Assembly (NCBI RefSeq): GCF_002024165.1
Contig: NZ_MWQN01000003.1
Coordinates: 248,001-312,000 of the forward strand
Length of the DNA: 64,000 nucleotides
DNA from: Embleya scabrispora
GTDB lineage: Bacteria; Actinomycetota; Actinomycetes; Streptomycetales; Streptomycetaceae
Direction: 5' to 3'
The translations under genes were made by a program, and so were the position numbers. The notes under the pieces are model-generated. The model searched no databases and had not been told where the DNA came from. It saw only the letters and a list, made by a program, of their open reading frames with translations. Below, in pieces: positions 26,634 to 35,139 of the stretch (positions are counted from its first letter, which is position 1; each line of letters opens with the position of its first letter).

Positions 26634-27299
26634 ATGGTGTCAAGTGCTGGGGCGCGAAAGGACCGAACGGGCACGTCGGCGGATGCACGACGTCGTCTGC
26701 CACCGGAGGAACGGCGCGAGACGATCCTGCGCGCGACCGTGCGCCTGGGGCTGACGGGAGGCTTGGACCGGTTGACCTCGCGACAGATCGCCGTCGAGGC
26801 CGGCGTCACCGGCGGACTGGTCAACCACTACTTCCCGAACATGGACGACCTGGTCGCCGCCGCGTTCGCACTCGCCGCCACCGAGGAGATCCACGCGACC
26901 TTCGCCGACGTCGAACAGCGCCCCACCCCGCCGGCCCGCCTGCGCAGGCTGATCGACCTGTACTTCGCCGAGGAGGGCTACGAGGTCAACCGGCTGTGGC
27001 TGGACGCCTGGAGCATGGCCCCGCGCCGCCCCGCGCTCCTCGCGGAGGTGGAACGCCAGATGGACCACTGGGTCGAACGCCTGGCCCCCCTGATCACGGA
27101 GGGCGTCGAACGCGGCGCCTTCCGCACCCCCGACCCCACCGCCTCGGCCCGCCGCCTCCTGGCCCTGCTCGACGGCGCCGCCCTGCACACCGTCCTGCAC
27201 CGCGCCGTCGACGCCGACGACACCCGCTCCCTCATCCTCGCCGCCGCCGAACACGAACTGCGCACCGCGCCGGGCACGTTGCGCGACACACGCTCCTGA
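26634..27299 (+). CDS. TetR/BetI-like regulator of the amine cluster
   Basis: A 221-residue TetR-family regulator. The N-terminal helix-turn-helix is LTSRQIAVEAGVTGGLVNHYF at about residues 45-65, whose GGLVNHYF recognition helix is the BetI/TetR_C_6 type associated with choline, polyamine and amine catabolism. The C-terminal ligand domain fits this class (FAEEGYEVNRLWLDAWSMA). I use ATG 26634. The TAGGAT at 26621-26626 puts a transcription start at about this codon, so the mRNA may be leaderless. An in-frame ATG also lies at 26625. It is divergent from the cupin gene over the perfect palindrome, a standard autorepressor layout. Confidence 0.9.
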   Translation: MVSSAGARKDRTGTSADARRRLPPEERRETILRATVRLGLTGGLDRLTSRQIAVEAGVTGGLVNHYFPNMDDLVAAAFALAATEEIHATFADVEQRPTPPARLRRLIDLYFAEEGYEVNRLWLDAWSMAPRRPALLAEVERQMDHWVERLAPLITEGVERGAFRTPDPTASARRLLALLDGAALHTVLHRAVDADDTRSLILAAAEHELRTAPGTLRDTRS

Positions 27300-27313
27300 C
27301 ATCGAACGGCGGC

Positions 27314-27333
27314 GGCCGGGATCGATCCCGGCC
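27314..27333. terminator. 20-bp palindrome after the TetR gene
   Basis: GGCCGGGATCGATCCCGGCC is a perfect palindrome 15 bases after the TetR stop. It is probably a bidirectional terminator, shared with whatever minus-strand transcript crosses the sigma-factor remnant. Confidence 0.65.
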
Positions 27334-27459
27334 ATCCAAGATCACGAGGATGCGGGTGCGCAGCCGGGAGATGTGCCTCCGGGACAGCCCCAAGCGCTCG
27401 CCGACCTGGGCCCGGGTCATGTCCTGGCCGAAGCGCATGGACAGATGTCGCATGGGCAT
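27316..27459 (-). pseudogene. Remnant of a SigB/SigF-type sigma factor (region 4)
   Basis: A minus-strand stretch codes for MRFGQDMTRAQVGERLGLSR followed by RHISRLRTRILVIL. This is the region 4.2 helix-turn-helix of SigB/SigF-like stress sigma factors, where the usual text is RF-DMTQ-QIGERLGVSQMHVSRLLSR. Upstream regions 2 and 3 are absent: the frame runs directly into the repeat cluster at 27512. Downstream the coding sense is lost within a few codons. It is a degraded 3' fragment, next to surviving partner-switching genes (STAS, SpoIIE, HATPase) further right. Confidence 0.65.
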
Positions 27460-27511
27460 TCCGGCGTGGCCGCGATGGCGGGTTCGAGGGGGCGCGCAGG
27501 CGTTCGCTGGT

Positions 27512-27680
27512 GCGGGGTTTGTCCGAGTCGGTGGTGGGCCGCCGCCGGCGTTCGAGGCTCCACGAGGGAGGGCTTCCGGCGAGACGAACGTGTTGCTCGG
27601 CGAAAAAGCGCCCTGCGGCGGCGGACCGGGGAGAGGGACTCGGGTCGAGTCTGCCGGGCTTGCGTCCCCGAGTGGGTCGG
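27512..27680 (+). repeat. Repeat family copy 1
   Basis: A 169-bp element beginning GCGGGGTTTGTCCGAGTCGG and ending GTGGGTCGG, with internal CTTCCGGCGAGACG and TGTTGCTCGGCGAAAA. Similar copies lie inverted at 28069-28234 and 28276-28386. Confidence 0.75.
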
Positions 27681-28068
27681 GGCGCCTCGAGGTCGTTGGG
27701 AGGGAAGTTCAGGCTCGAAACCGGATCGCGATGAATGATTGTGGGCTTTGAACTTCGGTGACCTGCGGCTTTGTGGGGACGGGGCGGAAAACCGGGCTTC
27801 GAGTGCCGGTTCCGGGCGCTCCGATCACCTCGGCGCCGGCGAGGAGGCTGAAACTGCCCAGCCGGGGCGGGCTTCGGGCGCCGCGACCCCGCAGAGGCCG
27901 TCAAGGAGGAGACCGAAAGTGCCCAACGGGCCGAAACCGGATCCCGAGGCACCCGAAACCGCCACCGCTCGCGCTGACCTGCGGTTTTCTCTCACATCGA
28001 GGCTCCGGCACCCCACGCAATCCGGGTTCGTGAACCTCGTCACCCACACGCCACCGCTCGCCGGAAAC

Positions 28069-28234
28069 ACCCGGCCCACTCGAAAAGGCGACCCGGAGAA
28101 CTCAACCCGAGCCCCCTCTCCACCCCCGTCGCCGGCCGGTTTTCGGTGAGCAACACGCGCGCCTCACCGGAAATCCCCAGCCCCGGAGCCCCGAACGCCG
28201 ACGGCCACCCACCACCGACTCGGACGGACCCCGC
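28069..28234 (-). repeat. Repeat family copy 3
   Basis: Read on the minus strand it begins GCGGGGTCCGTCCGAGTCGG and contains TTTCCGGTGAGGCG and GTGTTGCTCACCGAAAA, colinear with copy 1 over about 165 bp at perhaps 75% identity by eye. Its upper part forms the 3' end of the STAS reading frame. Confidence 0.7.
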
Positions 28235-28901
28235 ACCAACCCACGCAACCCAAGGCGCAACGCCCGCCGAGGACACCCGACCCACTCGGGAACGCAAGCC
28301 CGGCAGCCCCAACCCGAGCCCCCTCCCCGACCCGCCGCTGCAGGCCGCCTTTTCGCCGACCAACACACCCGTCTCGCCGGAAGCACCAAGTGCTGACGAA
28401 GGGTCGACGGGCAAGCCGAGAAGCCGTCCTACGTTCCAGGGGCGGACCGCGGCCCCGGCCCCCGGCAGGGGCGGGGTCGGGCGGCTTGGCCGTGTCCGTC
28501 CGTGCCGGGGTGGCCGCCGCGCAGCGGGCCGGGGCGTCGTCGGTTTCGATCGCCGCCAGTGCGTGGTCGACGTCGTCGTGTTCGGCGATGACGAGGGACA
28601 GGCCGGTCACGCGCAGCATCCTGCGAAAGCGCTCGGGTGGGGCCGCGACGGCGATGCTGCCCCGGTGGGCGCGGGTGCGGTGGTGGAGGGCGACCAGGAC
28701 GGCCAGGCCGGTGGAGTCGGAAAACCGCAAACCGGCCAGGTTCAACACCACATGGTGGAGCCCTCGGTCGATCAGTTCGAAGCCGCGTCCGCGCAGTCGG
28801 GGTGCGGTGTGGTGGTCGAGATGTCCGCGAACGTCGACGACCACGGCACCCGGACGTGGGGTATGCACGGTCAAAACGAGGTCTGATTCGGCCACGCTCA
28901 T
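28164..28901 (-). CDS. STAS anti-sigma-factor antagonist with repeat-derived tail
   Basis: A 245-residue reading frame whose first ~115 residues are a complete STAS domain of the RsbV/SpoIIAA type. It has VVVDVRGHLDHHTAPRL, then VVLNLAGLRFSDSTGLAVLV, with Ser63 in DSTG as the phosphorylation site, and VAAPPERFRRMLRVTGL. Such antagonists release a sigma factor from an RsbW-like kinase when dephosphorylated by a SpoIIE phosphatase. Both partner types are encoded nearby (38914, 35140). The last ~110 residues are Arg/Gly/Trp-rich and are translated from repeat copies 2 and 3, so the original stop has probably been lost. The ATG at 28901 begins the domain correctly. Confidence 0.85.
   Translation of the reverse strand: MSVAESDLVLTVHTPRPGAVVVDVRGHLDHHTAPRLRGRGFELIDRGLHHVVLNLAGLRFSDSTGLAVLVALHHRTRAHRGSIAVAAPPERFRRMLRVTGLSLVIAEHDDVDHALAAIETDDAPARCAAATPARTDTAKPPDPAPAGGRGRGPPLERRTASRLARRPFVSTWCFRRDGCVGRRKGGLQRRVGEGARVGAAGLAFPSGSGVLGGRCALGCVGWCGVRPSRWWVAVGVRGSGAGDFR
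28276..28386 (-). repeat. Repeat family copy 2
   Basis: Read on the minus strand, CTTCCGGCGAGACGGGTGTG to GAGTGGGTCGGG is colinear with the second two-thirds of copy 1 (27572-27680) and is its closest relative. It lies inside the STAS reading frame, immediately after the folded domain. Confidence 0.75.
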
Positions 28902-29069
28902 CGGATCGCCGCCTTGCTCATCGGGGAGGTCCACATCGTTGTACTCGATGGTGTGGCCGTGTCGCACGGCCGCAATGTCGCATGCGGGTGCGGACGGTTG
29001 TTCGCCCGCGCCGTGTTGTTCCACCCCACGTGGTGCTGAGCGTGTCCGGCCGCGGCGGACTCGGCGGGG

Positions 29070-29252
29070 TTAGGAGTCGAGGGTGTCGACCCTGGCGTCG
29101 GCCGCGTTGGTCCGCACCGATTCGATGCCCTTGAGACAGGCGGCCTTGGTCTCGTAGGCCTCACCGGTGGCGATGATCTCGCCGTTGCCCGCCTTGAGCC
29201 GGAACCTGAACCTGCCACCGTTGTCCGTGTACACCTCGAACTTGCCTGCCAT
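29070..29252 (-). CDS. YegP-like DUF1508 protein
   Basis: A 60-residue single DUF1508 module: MAGKFEVYTDNGGRFRFRLK, then NGEIIATGEAYETKAACLKG-IESV. The fold is a beta-beta-beta-alpha unit that usually occurs in tandem (YegP of E. coli), while actinobacteria often have a single copy. The role is unknown, with reported links to stress. It lies 168 bp upstream of the STAS gene on the same strand. Confidence 0.9.
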   Translation of the reverse strand: MAGKFEVYTDNGGRFRFRLKAGNGEIIATGEAYETKAACLKGIESVRTNAADARVDTLDS

Positions 29253-29386
29253 GGGATTCACCCGGCCTCTCGGTTCGTGCGGGCACCGAGTCGATGACGC
29301 CGGTCCCCGCGGATACAGGTCACAAAGGAACGTCCGAGCACGTCGGCCTCGCCGAACGTCGCTCCCGACGCGACGCCGGACGCCGA

Positions 29387-29803
29387 CTACGGCATGCCGG
29401 CGGGCCCGGTGCCCGGCGCGCCCAGGGTGCCCGGAACGCCCGGCGCGCCCGGCGCCGTGTTGCCGTAGTAGTCGCCGGTACGGGCGCGGTGGTCGTGGTC
29501 GTCCAGGTGCTTGTCCTTGTCGAACTCGGGTGAGTTCTTTATCTCTTCCTTGGTGCGCGAGACGTGGACGACCTTGTTCTCGGTGTCGATGCTCTCGATC
29601 GTGCCCGCGGGAAGCAGCACGTGCCTGCCGAAGATCCACACCCCCGTGTCCACCACCAGGTACGACGCGTCGACCTCGTCGTTGTGCTTGTCCACCTTGC
29701 CGATGTGACCGTCGGTGGCATCGACCTTGTAGCCGGCCAGACTCGTACCCGCGGTGTAACCGGACTCGCGACGGTGACCCCACACATTGTCCCCGGTACT
29801 CAA
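29387..29803 (-). CDS. PRC-barrel domain protein
   Basis: A 138-residue protein with an N-terminal PRC-barrel (about residues 15-85: LAGYKVDATDGHIGKVDKHN, then YLVVDTGVWIFGRHVLLPAG). A charged helix and a short collagen-like Gly-Ala-Pro tail (APGAPGVPGTLGAPGTGPAG) follow. The TTG at 29803 is chosen for its GAGGAGGG ribosome binding site six bases upstream. There is no ATG or GTG with comparable context. PRC-barrel proteins of this type bind RNA or membranes and are common in streptomycete osmotic/oxidative stress regions, which fits the neighbours. Confidence 0.85.
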   Translation of the reverse strand: MSTGDNVWGHRRESGYTAGTSLAGYKVDATDGHIGKVDKHNDEVDASYLVVDTGVWIFGRHVLLPAGTIESIDTENKVVHVSRTKEEIKNSPEFDKDKHLDDHDHRARTGDYYGNTAPGAPGVPGTLGAPGTGPAGMP

Positions 29804-30081
29804 CAGAAACCCTCCTCGGATATCGACGACGACCCCCACGGCGGACGGCAACCCGCCCCCGCCGCCCGGGACTCGTCCGTGCAATGGTTCGGCGCACGCC
29901 TGCCCCGCCGCACCCACTCCACACCCGTCGCAGGGAAGGAACGGCTTTCGAGACTGCCCGGGATGCCTTCCGGCGGCCGCCCCGACGCCTCGCCGGGTCG
30001 TCGTGAACGCGCGCGACGCCCTCGGATCGGCCCGCGCACCAGGCCCGTGACGCTTCACCCGGTTGTGTGAGGATGGCGCCC

Positions 30082-30567
30082 ATGACCACTGAGCGTTTCG
30101 AAGTGCGGCGCAGATTCTCCGTGGCGCCCGCGGCGGTGTTCGCGGTGCTGTGTGACCCGCGCGGGCACGTGGCGATCGACAGTTCAGGGATGCTCCAGTC
30201 CGCCGAGGGCGGCACCGTGACCGGGGTGGGGGACGAGTTCGTCGTCCACATGGACCGCGAGGCGCTCAACGACTACCCCCTCGGCAGGTACGACGTCACC
30301 GTCGTCATCACCGAGTTCGAGCGGGACGCCCACATCCAGTGGACGATCAGGGGTGTGATCCAACCCCCGCTGCGACACCTGTACGGCTACCGGCTGGAGG
30401 CGGACACCGAGGGCGGCACCCTGGTGACCTCCTACTACGACTGGAGCCAAATCGACGAGGCGTACCGGGACAAGGGCGTCTTCCCGGTCATCCCCGAAGC
30501 CGCCCTGCGCGCCACCCTGGGCATCCTCGCCCGCACCGTCGAGCAGCCGCTCGCGTCGGGCGGATAG
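30082..30567 (+). CDS. SRPBCC-family protein
   Basis: A 161-residue START/polyketide-cyclase-like hydrophobic-pocket protein. The N-terminal strand [20 protein letters not shown], the central strand pair and the terminal long helix ([18 protein letters not shown]) are the standard SRPBCC outline. [12 protein letters not shown] and [12 protein letters not shown] match a subgroup of actinobacterial dimerisation/transport-like members of unknown ligand. ATG 30082 is preferred, with upstream in-frame starts at 30067 and 30073. It stands 249 bp upstream of the large kinase on the same strand. Confidence 0.85.
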   Translation: MTTERFEVRRRFSVAPAAVFAVLCDPRGHVAIDSSGMLQSAEGGTVTGVGDEFVVHMDREALNDYPLGRYDVTVVITEFERDAHIQWTIRGVIQPPLRHLYGYRLEADTEGGTLVTSYYDWSQIDEAYRDKGVFPVIPEAALRATLGILARTVEQPLASGG

Positions 30568-30815
30568 GACGCCCGCGATCCGGACGACCTGATGCCTGGT
30601 GGTCGTGGCATCGGGTTTCGGCGGGGACGGCGCGCTCGCCCCCACCGGCTGCGGGTGGACGCACCCGTCGGCCGAGACCTCGCACTTCGCCATGCCGCTC
30701 TGCGGATAATGTGTTGCCGTGGCCCGACCGCTCGTGCCACGGCGCGGTCGGCGTCGGCCTTCCGCGGGGTTCTGCGCGACGAACGATCGCGATCGGCGAC
30801 CGAGGCGAGGGTGCG

Positions 30816-33800
30816 ATGACCGAAGATGTGGGCACAGGCGGAGTACCCACCGCGCGCGGAGGACACTCGCCACAGCCGGTCGAGGACGGGGAACTGCGGC
30901 AGCTTCTGGCCGGGTTGACCGCCGTGCGCGACGGTGACTTCGGCACCCGGTTGCCCGGCAGCGGCGACGGTCTCATGGGCGAGATCGCCGATGTGTTCAA
31001 CGGCATGGTCGACCAGTTGGCCGTGTTCACCTCCGAGGTCACGCGGGTGGCCCGGGAGGTGGGGTCGGAAGGCGCGCTGGGCGGGCAGGCGCACGTGCCG
31101 GGCGTGTCCGGGACGTGGGCGGATCTGACCGACTCGGTGAACGCGATGGCCGGGAACCTCACGGACCAGGTGCGCAATGTCGCGCAGGTGACGACGGCGG
31201 TCGCGTTGGGCGACCTGTCGCAGAAGATCACCGTGGACGCGCGCGGGGAGATCCTGGAGCTGAAGAACACCATCAACACGATGGTGGACCAGCTCTCCGC
31301 GTTCGCCGACGAGGTCACCCGCGTCGCCCGCGAGGTCGGCACCGACGGGCGCTTGGGCGGACAGGCCGACGTCAAGGGCGTCTCCGGCACCTGGCGCGAC
31401 CTGACCGACTCGGTGAACTTCATGGCCGGGAACCTCACGTCCCAGGTCCGTTCGATCGCGCAGGTCGCCACGGCGGTGGCGCGCGGCGACCTGTCGCAAA
31501 AGGTCCGGGTGGACGCGCGCGGGGAGATCCTGGAGTTGAAGGAGACCATCAACACGATGGTCGACCAGCTCTCCGCGTTCGCCGACGAGGTCACCCGCGT
31601 CGCCCGCGAGGTCGGCACCGACGGGCGCTTGGGCGGACAGGCCGACGTCAAGGGCGTCTCCGGCACCTGGAAGGACCTCACGGAATCCGTCAACGTCATG
31701 GCGGACAACCTCACCGCGCAGGTGCGTTCCATCGCCGAGGTGACCACCGCCGTCGCACAGGGTGACCTGTCGCAGAAGATCCGGGTGGACGCGCGCGGGG
31801 AGATCCTGGAGTTGAAGGAGACCATCAACACGATGGTCGACCAGCTCTCCGCGTTCGCCGACGAGGTCACCCGCGTCGCCCGCGAGGTCGGCACCGAGGG
31901 CAACCTCGGCGGCCAGGCCACCGTGCGCGGCGCCTCCGGTACCTGGAAGGACCTCACCGACAACGTCAACGTGATGGCGTCCAACCTCACCGGTCAGGTG
32001 CGCTCCATCGCCCAGGTCGCCACCGCGGTCGCGCGCGGCGACCTCTCCCGCAAGATCACGGTCGAGGCGAAGGGCGAGGTCGCCGCCCTCGCCGAGGTCA
32101 TCAACACCATGGTCGACACCCTGTCCGCGTTCGCCGACGAGGTCACCCGCGTCGCCCGCGAGGTCGGCACGGAGGGCATCCTCGGCGGTCAGGCCCGCGT
32201 GCCCAATGTCGCCGGAACGTGGAAGGACCTGACCGACAACGTCAACTCGATGGCGAACAACCTCACCGGGCAGGTCCGCAACATCGCCCAGGTCACCACC
32301 GCGGTGGCCAACGGCGACCTGTCGAAGAAGATCGACGTCGACGCCCGCGGGGAGATCCTGGAGCTGAAGACGACCATCAACACGATGGTCGACCAACTCT
32401 CCTCCTTCGCCGCCGAGGTCACCCGCGTGGCCCGCGAGGTCGGCAGCGAGGGCCGGCTCGGCGGGCAGGCCGAGGTCGAGGGCGTCTCGGGCACGTGGAA
32501 GCGGCTCACCGAGAACGTCAACGAACTCGCCGGCAACCTCACCCGCCAGGTCCGCGCGATCGCCGAGGTCGCCAGCGCCGTCGCCGAGGGCGACCTGACC
32601 CGGTCGATCACCGTGGACGCCTCCGGCGAGGTCGCCGAACTCAAGGACAACATCAACGCCATGGTCGGGTCGCTGCGCGAGACCACCCGCGCCAACGAGG
32701 AACAGGACTGGCTCAAGTCCAACCTCGCCCGCGTGTCCGCGCTCATGCAGGGCCACCGCGACCTGGCGGTCGTCGCCGAACTCGTCATGGACGAACTCAC
32801 CCCCCTGGTCTCCGCCCAATACGGTGCCTTCTACCTCGCCGAGGACGGCGGGACGGGAACCGGACTGCGCCTGATCGGCTCGTACGGGCTCGGGGTGGAC
32901 GACGCCCACGCCTCGCTCATCCCGCCGGGGCGCACGCTGGTGGGCCAGGCCGCCCGCAGCCGGCGCACCCTCGCCGTGAGCGACATCCCGGCCGACTACG
33001 TGATCTCCTCCGGTCTCGGCCGCGCCGCGCCCACCGCGCTGATCGTGTTGCCGATCGTGGTGGAGGACCAGGTGCTCGGGGTCATCGAACTGGCGTCGAT
33101 CACCGCGTTCACCGCCGTACACCGCGACTTCCTCGACCAGTTGATGGAGACCGTCGGCGTCAACGTCAACACCATCGTCGCCAACGCCCGCACCGACGAA
33201 CTCCTCGCCGAGTCCCAGCGCCTGGCCGGCGAACTGAGCGTGCGATCCGAGGAATTGCAGCACCAGCAGGAGGAACTCCAGCACTCCAACGAGGAATTGG
33301 AGGACAAGGCCGCGCTCCTGGCGTCGCAGAACCGCGACATCGAGGCCAAGAACCTTCAGATCGAACAGGCCCGCCAGGAACTGGAGGACCGGGCCCGTCA
33401 GTTGACGCTCGCGTCCAAGTACAAGTCGGAGTTCCTGGCGAACATGAGCCACGAACTGCGCACTCCCCTCAACAGCCTGCTCATCCTCGCCCAACTGCTC
33501 GCGCAGAACCCCACCCGCAACCTCAGCCCCAAGCAGGTGGAATACGCGGGCATCATCCACTCCGCCGGCTCGGACCTGCTGCAACTGATCAACGACATCC
33601 TCGATCTGTCCAAGGTCGAGGCCGGGAAGATGGACGTGCACACCGAACGGGTGTCGCTGCGCCGACTCCTCGACTACGTCGAGGCGACGTTCCGGCCGAT
33701 GACCATGCAAAAGAGCCTGACCTTCGACATCGTCACCGGCCCCGGCGTGCCGGCCGACCTGCTCACCGACGACTCACGCCTGCGGCAGATCCTGCGCAAC

Positions 33801-35099
33801 CTGCTGTCCAACGCGGTCAAGTTCACCGACCGCGGCCACATAGCGCTGCGCACGGAGCGGGCCGCCGACAACGAGATCCCCGAAGGCGTGCACCGGGGCG
33901 ACGTCGTGGTGGCCTTCCGCGTGCGCGACACCGGGGTGGGCATCGCCGAACACCAACTAGAGACGATCTTCGGCGCGTTCCAACAGGCCGACGGCACCAC
34001 CAGCCGCAAGTACGGCGGAACCGGCCTCGGGCTGTCGATCAGCCGCGAGATCGCCACCCTGCTCGGCGGCGCCATCACCGCCGACAGCACCCCCGGACAG
34101 GGCAGCACCTTCACCCTGTACCTGCCCGCCGTGCACACCGGCGCCGCCGCGTCGCCACCCGAGACGCAGACCATCGCCATCACCGCCTCCGCCACGGAGA
34201 CCCACCCCCTGCGACGGGCGAGCGAGGAATCCCCCCGGCCCGGCGGCCGCCGCGTGCTCGTGGTCGAGGAACGCGTCCAGGGTCTGCTGGGCCTGGTGAC
34301 GATGAGCGCCGTCGCCGACATCACCTCGGACACGCACTTCACGGGTGTCGATGTCGAGGTGTTGACCGTCGTGGACGCGCAGGAGGCCGCCAGTACGCTG
34401 GCGACAGTCCCCTGTCACTGCGTGGTCCTGGACCTGGACATGCCCGGCGGCCAGGCGCTGGCCCTGCTCGACGCGCTCGATGCCGACCCCGCGTCGGCGA
34501 ACGTGCCCGTCCTGGCCCACAACACCCGCCGCCTTCCCCGGGAACAGGCCCGTGCGCTCCAGTCGCGCGCCGACACCAGGCCTTTGGAACTGCTGTCCGG
34601 TCTGGACGAGTTGCGCGAACGCATCGCGCTGCACCTGTCCGCCGAGCAACCCGGCGACGTACTGCCCCTCGTCGACCCCGCGCAACGCCGCCACCATGCG
34701 GCACCCACCGTCGACGGCGCCCTCGCCGACCGCACCGTCCTGATCGTCGACGACGACGCGCGCAACCTGTACGCGCTCAGCAACATCCTCGAACTCCACG
34801 CCGTCAACGTCCTGCACGCGGAGAACGGCCGCGAAGGCATCACCACCCTCGTCGAACACCCCGAGATCGACCTCGTCCTGATGGACGTGATGATGCCCGA
34901 AATGGACGGCTACACCGCAACCGCCGAGATCCGGCGCATGGCCCGGCACGCCGACCTGCCGATCATCATGGTCACCGCCAAGGCGATGCCCGGCGACCGC
35001 GACAACAGCCTCGCCGCCGGAGCCAGCGACTACGTCACCAAACCCGTCGACACCGACGACCTCCTCGCCGTCCTGCGCCGCCACCTCGCCCCCTCCTGA
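30816..35099 (+). CDS. Poly-HAMP hybrid histidine kinase (Nik1-like)
   Basis: A 1427-residue cytosolic group III-like hybrid kinase. There are no membrane helices. After a short N-terminus come seven HAMP-type modules, built from six 92-residue repeats whose header is [10 protein letters not shown]. Then follow a GAF domain (about residues 640-790), a Gln/Glu-rich coiled coil, HisKA with [19 protein letters not shown], HATPase_c ([28 protein letters not shown]), a degenerate receiver and an intact C-terminal receiver (IVDDDARN, phosphoacceptor Asp in [13 protein letters not shown], Lys in YVTKP). The related fungal Nik1 kinases respond to osmotic stress. ATG 30816 follows GAGGCGAGGG. The SpoIIE phosphatase follows 40 bp later and is probably co-transcribed, so phosphorelay and partner switching may be coupled. 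Confidence 0.92.
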   Translation: MTEDVGTGGVPTARGGHSPQPVEDGELRQLLAGLTAVRDGDFGTRLPGSGDGLMGEIADVFNGMVDQLAVFTSEVTRVAREVGSEGALGGQAHVPGVSGTWADLTDSVNAMAGNLTDQVRNVAQVTTAVALGDLSQKITVDARGEILELKNTINTMVDQLSAFADEVTRVAREVGTDGRLGGQADVKGVSGTWRDLTDSVNFMAGNLTSQVRSIAQVATAVARGDLSQKVRVDARGEILELKETINTMVDQLSAFADEVTRVAREVGTDGRLGGQADVKGVSGTWKDLTESVNVMADNLTAQVRSIAEVTTAVAQGDLSQKIRVDARGEILELKETINTMVDQLSAFADEVTRVAREVGTEGNLGGQATVRGASGTWKDLTDNVNVMASNLTGQVRSIAQVATAVARGDLSRKITVEAKGEVAALAEVINTMVDTLSAFADEVTRVAREVGTEGILGGQARVPNVAGTWKDLTDNVNSMANNLTGQVRNIAQVTTAVANGDLSKKIDVDARGEILELKTTINTMVDQLSSFAAEVTRVAREVGSEGRLGGQAEVEGVSGTWKRLTENVNELAGNLTRQVRAIAEVASAVAEGDLTRSITVDASGEVAELKDNINAMVGSLRETTRANEEQDWLKSNLARVSALMQGHRDLAVVAELVMDELTPLVSAQYGAFYLAEDGGTGTGLRLIGSYGLGVDDAHASLIPPGRTLVGQAARSRRTLAVSDIPADYVISSGLGRAAPTALIVLPIVVEDQVLGVIELASITAFTAVHRDFLDQLMETVGVNVNTIVANARTDELLAESQRLAGELSVRSEELQHQQEELQHSNEELEDKAALLASQNRDIEAKNLQIEQARQELEDRARQLTLASKYKSEFLANMSHELRTPLNSLLILAQLLAQNPTRNLSPKQVEYAGIIHSAGSDLLQLINDILDLSKVEAGKMDVHTERVSLRRLLDYVEATFRPMTMQKSLTFDIVTGPGVPADLLTDDSRLRQILRNLLSNAVKFTDRGHIALRTERAADNEIPEGVHRGDVVVAFRVRDTGVGIAEHQLETIFGAFQQADGTTSRKYGGTGLGLSISREIATLLGGAITADSTPGQGSTFTLYLPAVHTGAAASPPETQTIAITASATETHPLRRASEESPRPGGRRVLVVEERVQGLLGLVTMSAVADITSDTHFTGVDVEVLTVVDAQEAASTLATVPCHCVVLDLDMPGGQALALLDALDADPASANVPVLAHNTRRLPREQARALQSRADTRPLELLSGLDELRERIALHLSAEQPGDVLPLVDPAQRRHHAAPTVDGALADRTVLIVDDDARNLYALSNILELHAVNVLHAENGREGITTLVEHPEIDLVLMDVMMPEMDGYTATAEIRRMARHADLPIIMVTAKAMPGDRDNSLAAGASDYVTKPVDTDDLLAVLRRHLAPS
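31035..32677 (+). repeat. 276-bp HAMP-coding tandem array
   Basis: Six coding repeats of 276 bp (92 codons). Adjacent units keep long stretches of exact nucleotide identity: about 105 bp is shared between 31289-31394 and 31565-31670, and about 115 bp between the segments starting at 31505 and 31781. Synonymous sites are also identical, so recent duplication or gene conversion is likely. The first and last units are the most diverged. Confidence 0.85.
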
Positions 35100-35139
35100 G
35101 CCCGCCGTCCCCACCACCGTCTCGGGAGCGAACAGTCCT

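Noticed and set aside
27314-27333. 20-bp palindrome considered as an operator
   Set aside because: It lies just after the TetR stop with no promoter to control, so a terminator is the simpler reading.
31035-32677. Regular repeats considered as a CRISPR array or minisatellite
   Set aside because: The 276-bp period equals 92 codons and the frame encodes HAMP domains throughout. There are no spacers.
30435-33710. Very long minus-strand open frame opposite the poly-HAMP kinase
   Set aside because: It is an antisense frame of a high-GC gene, with a repetitive His/Asp/Gly-rich translation mirroring the HAMP repeats and no domain of its own.
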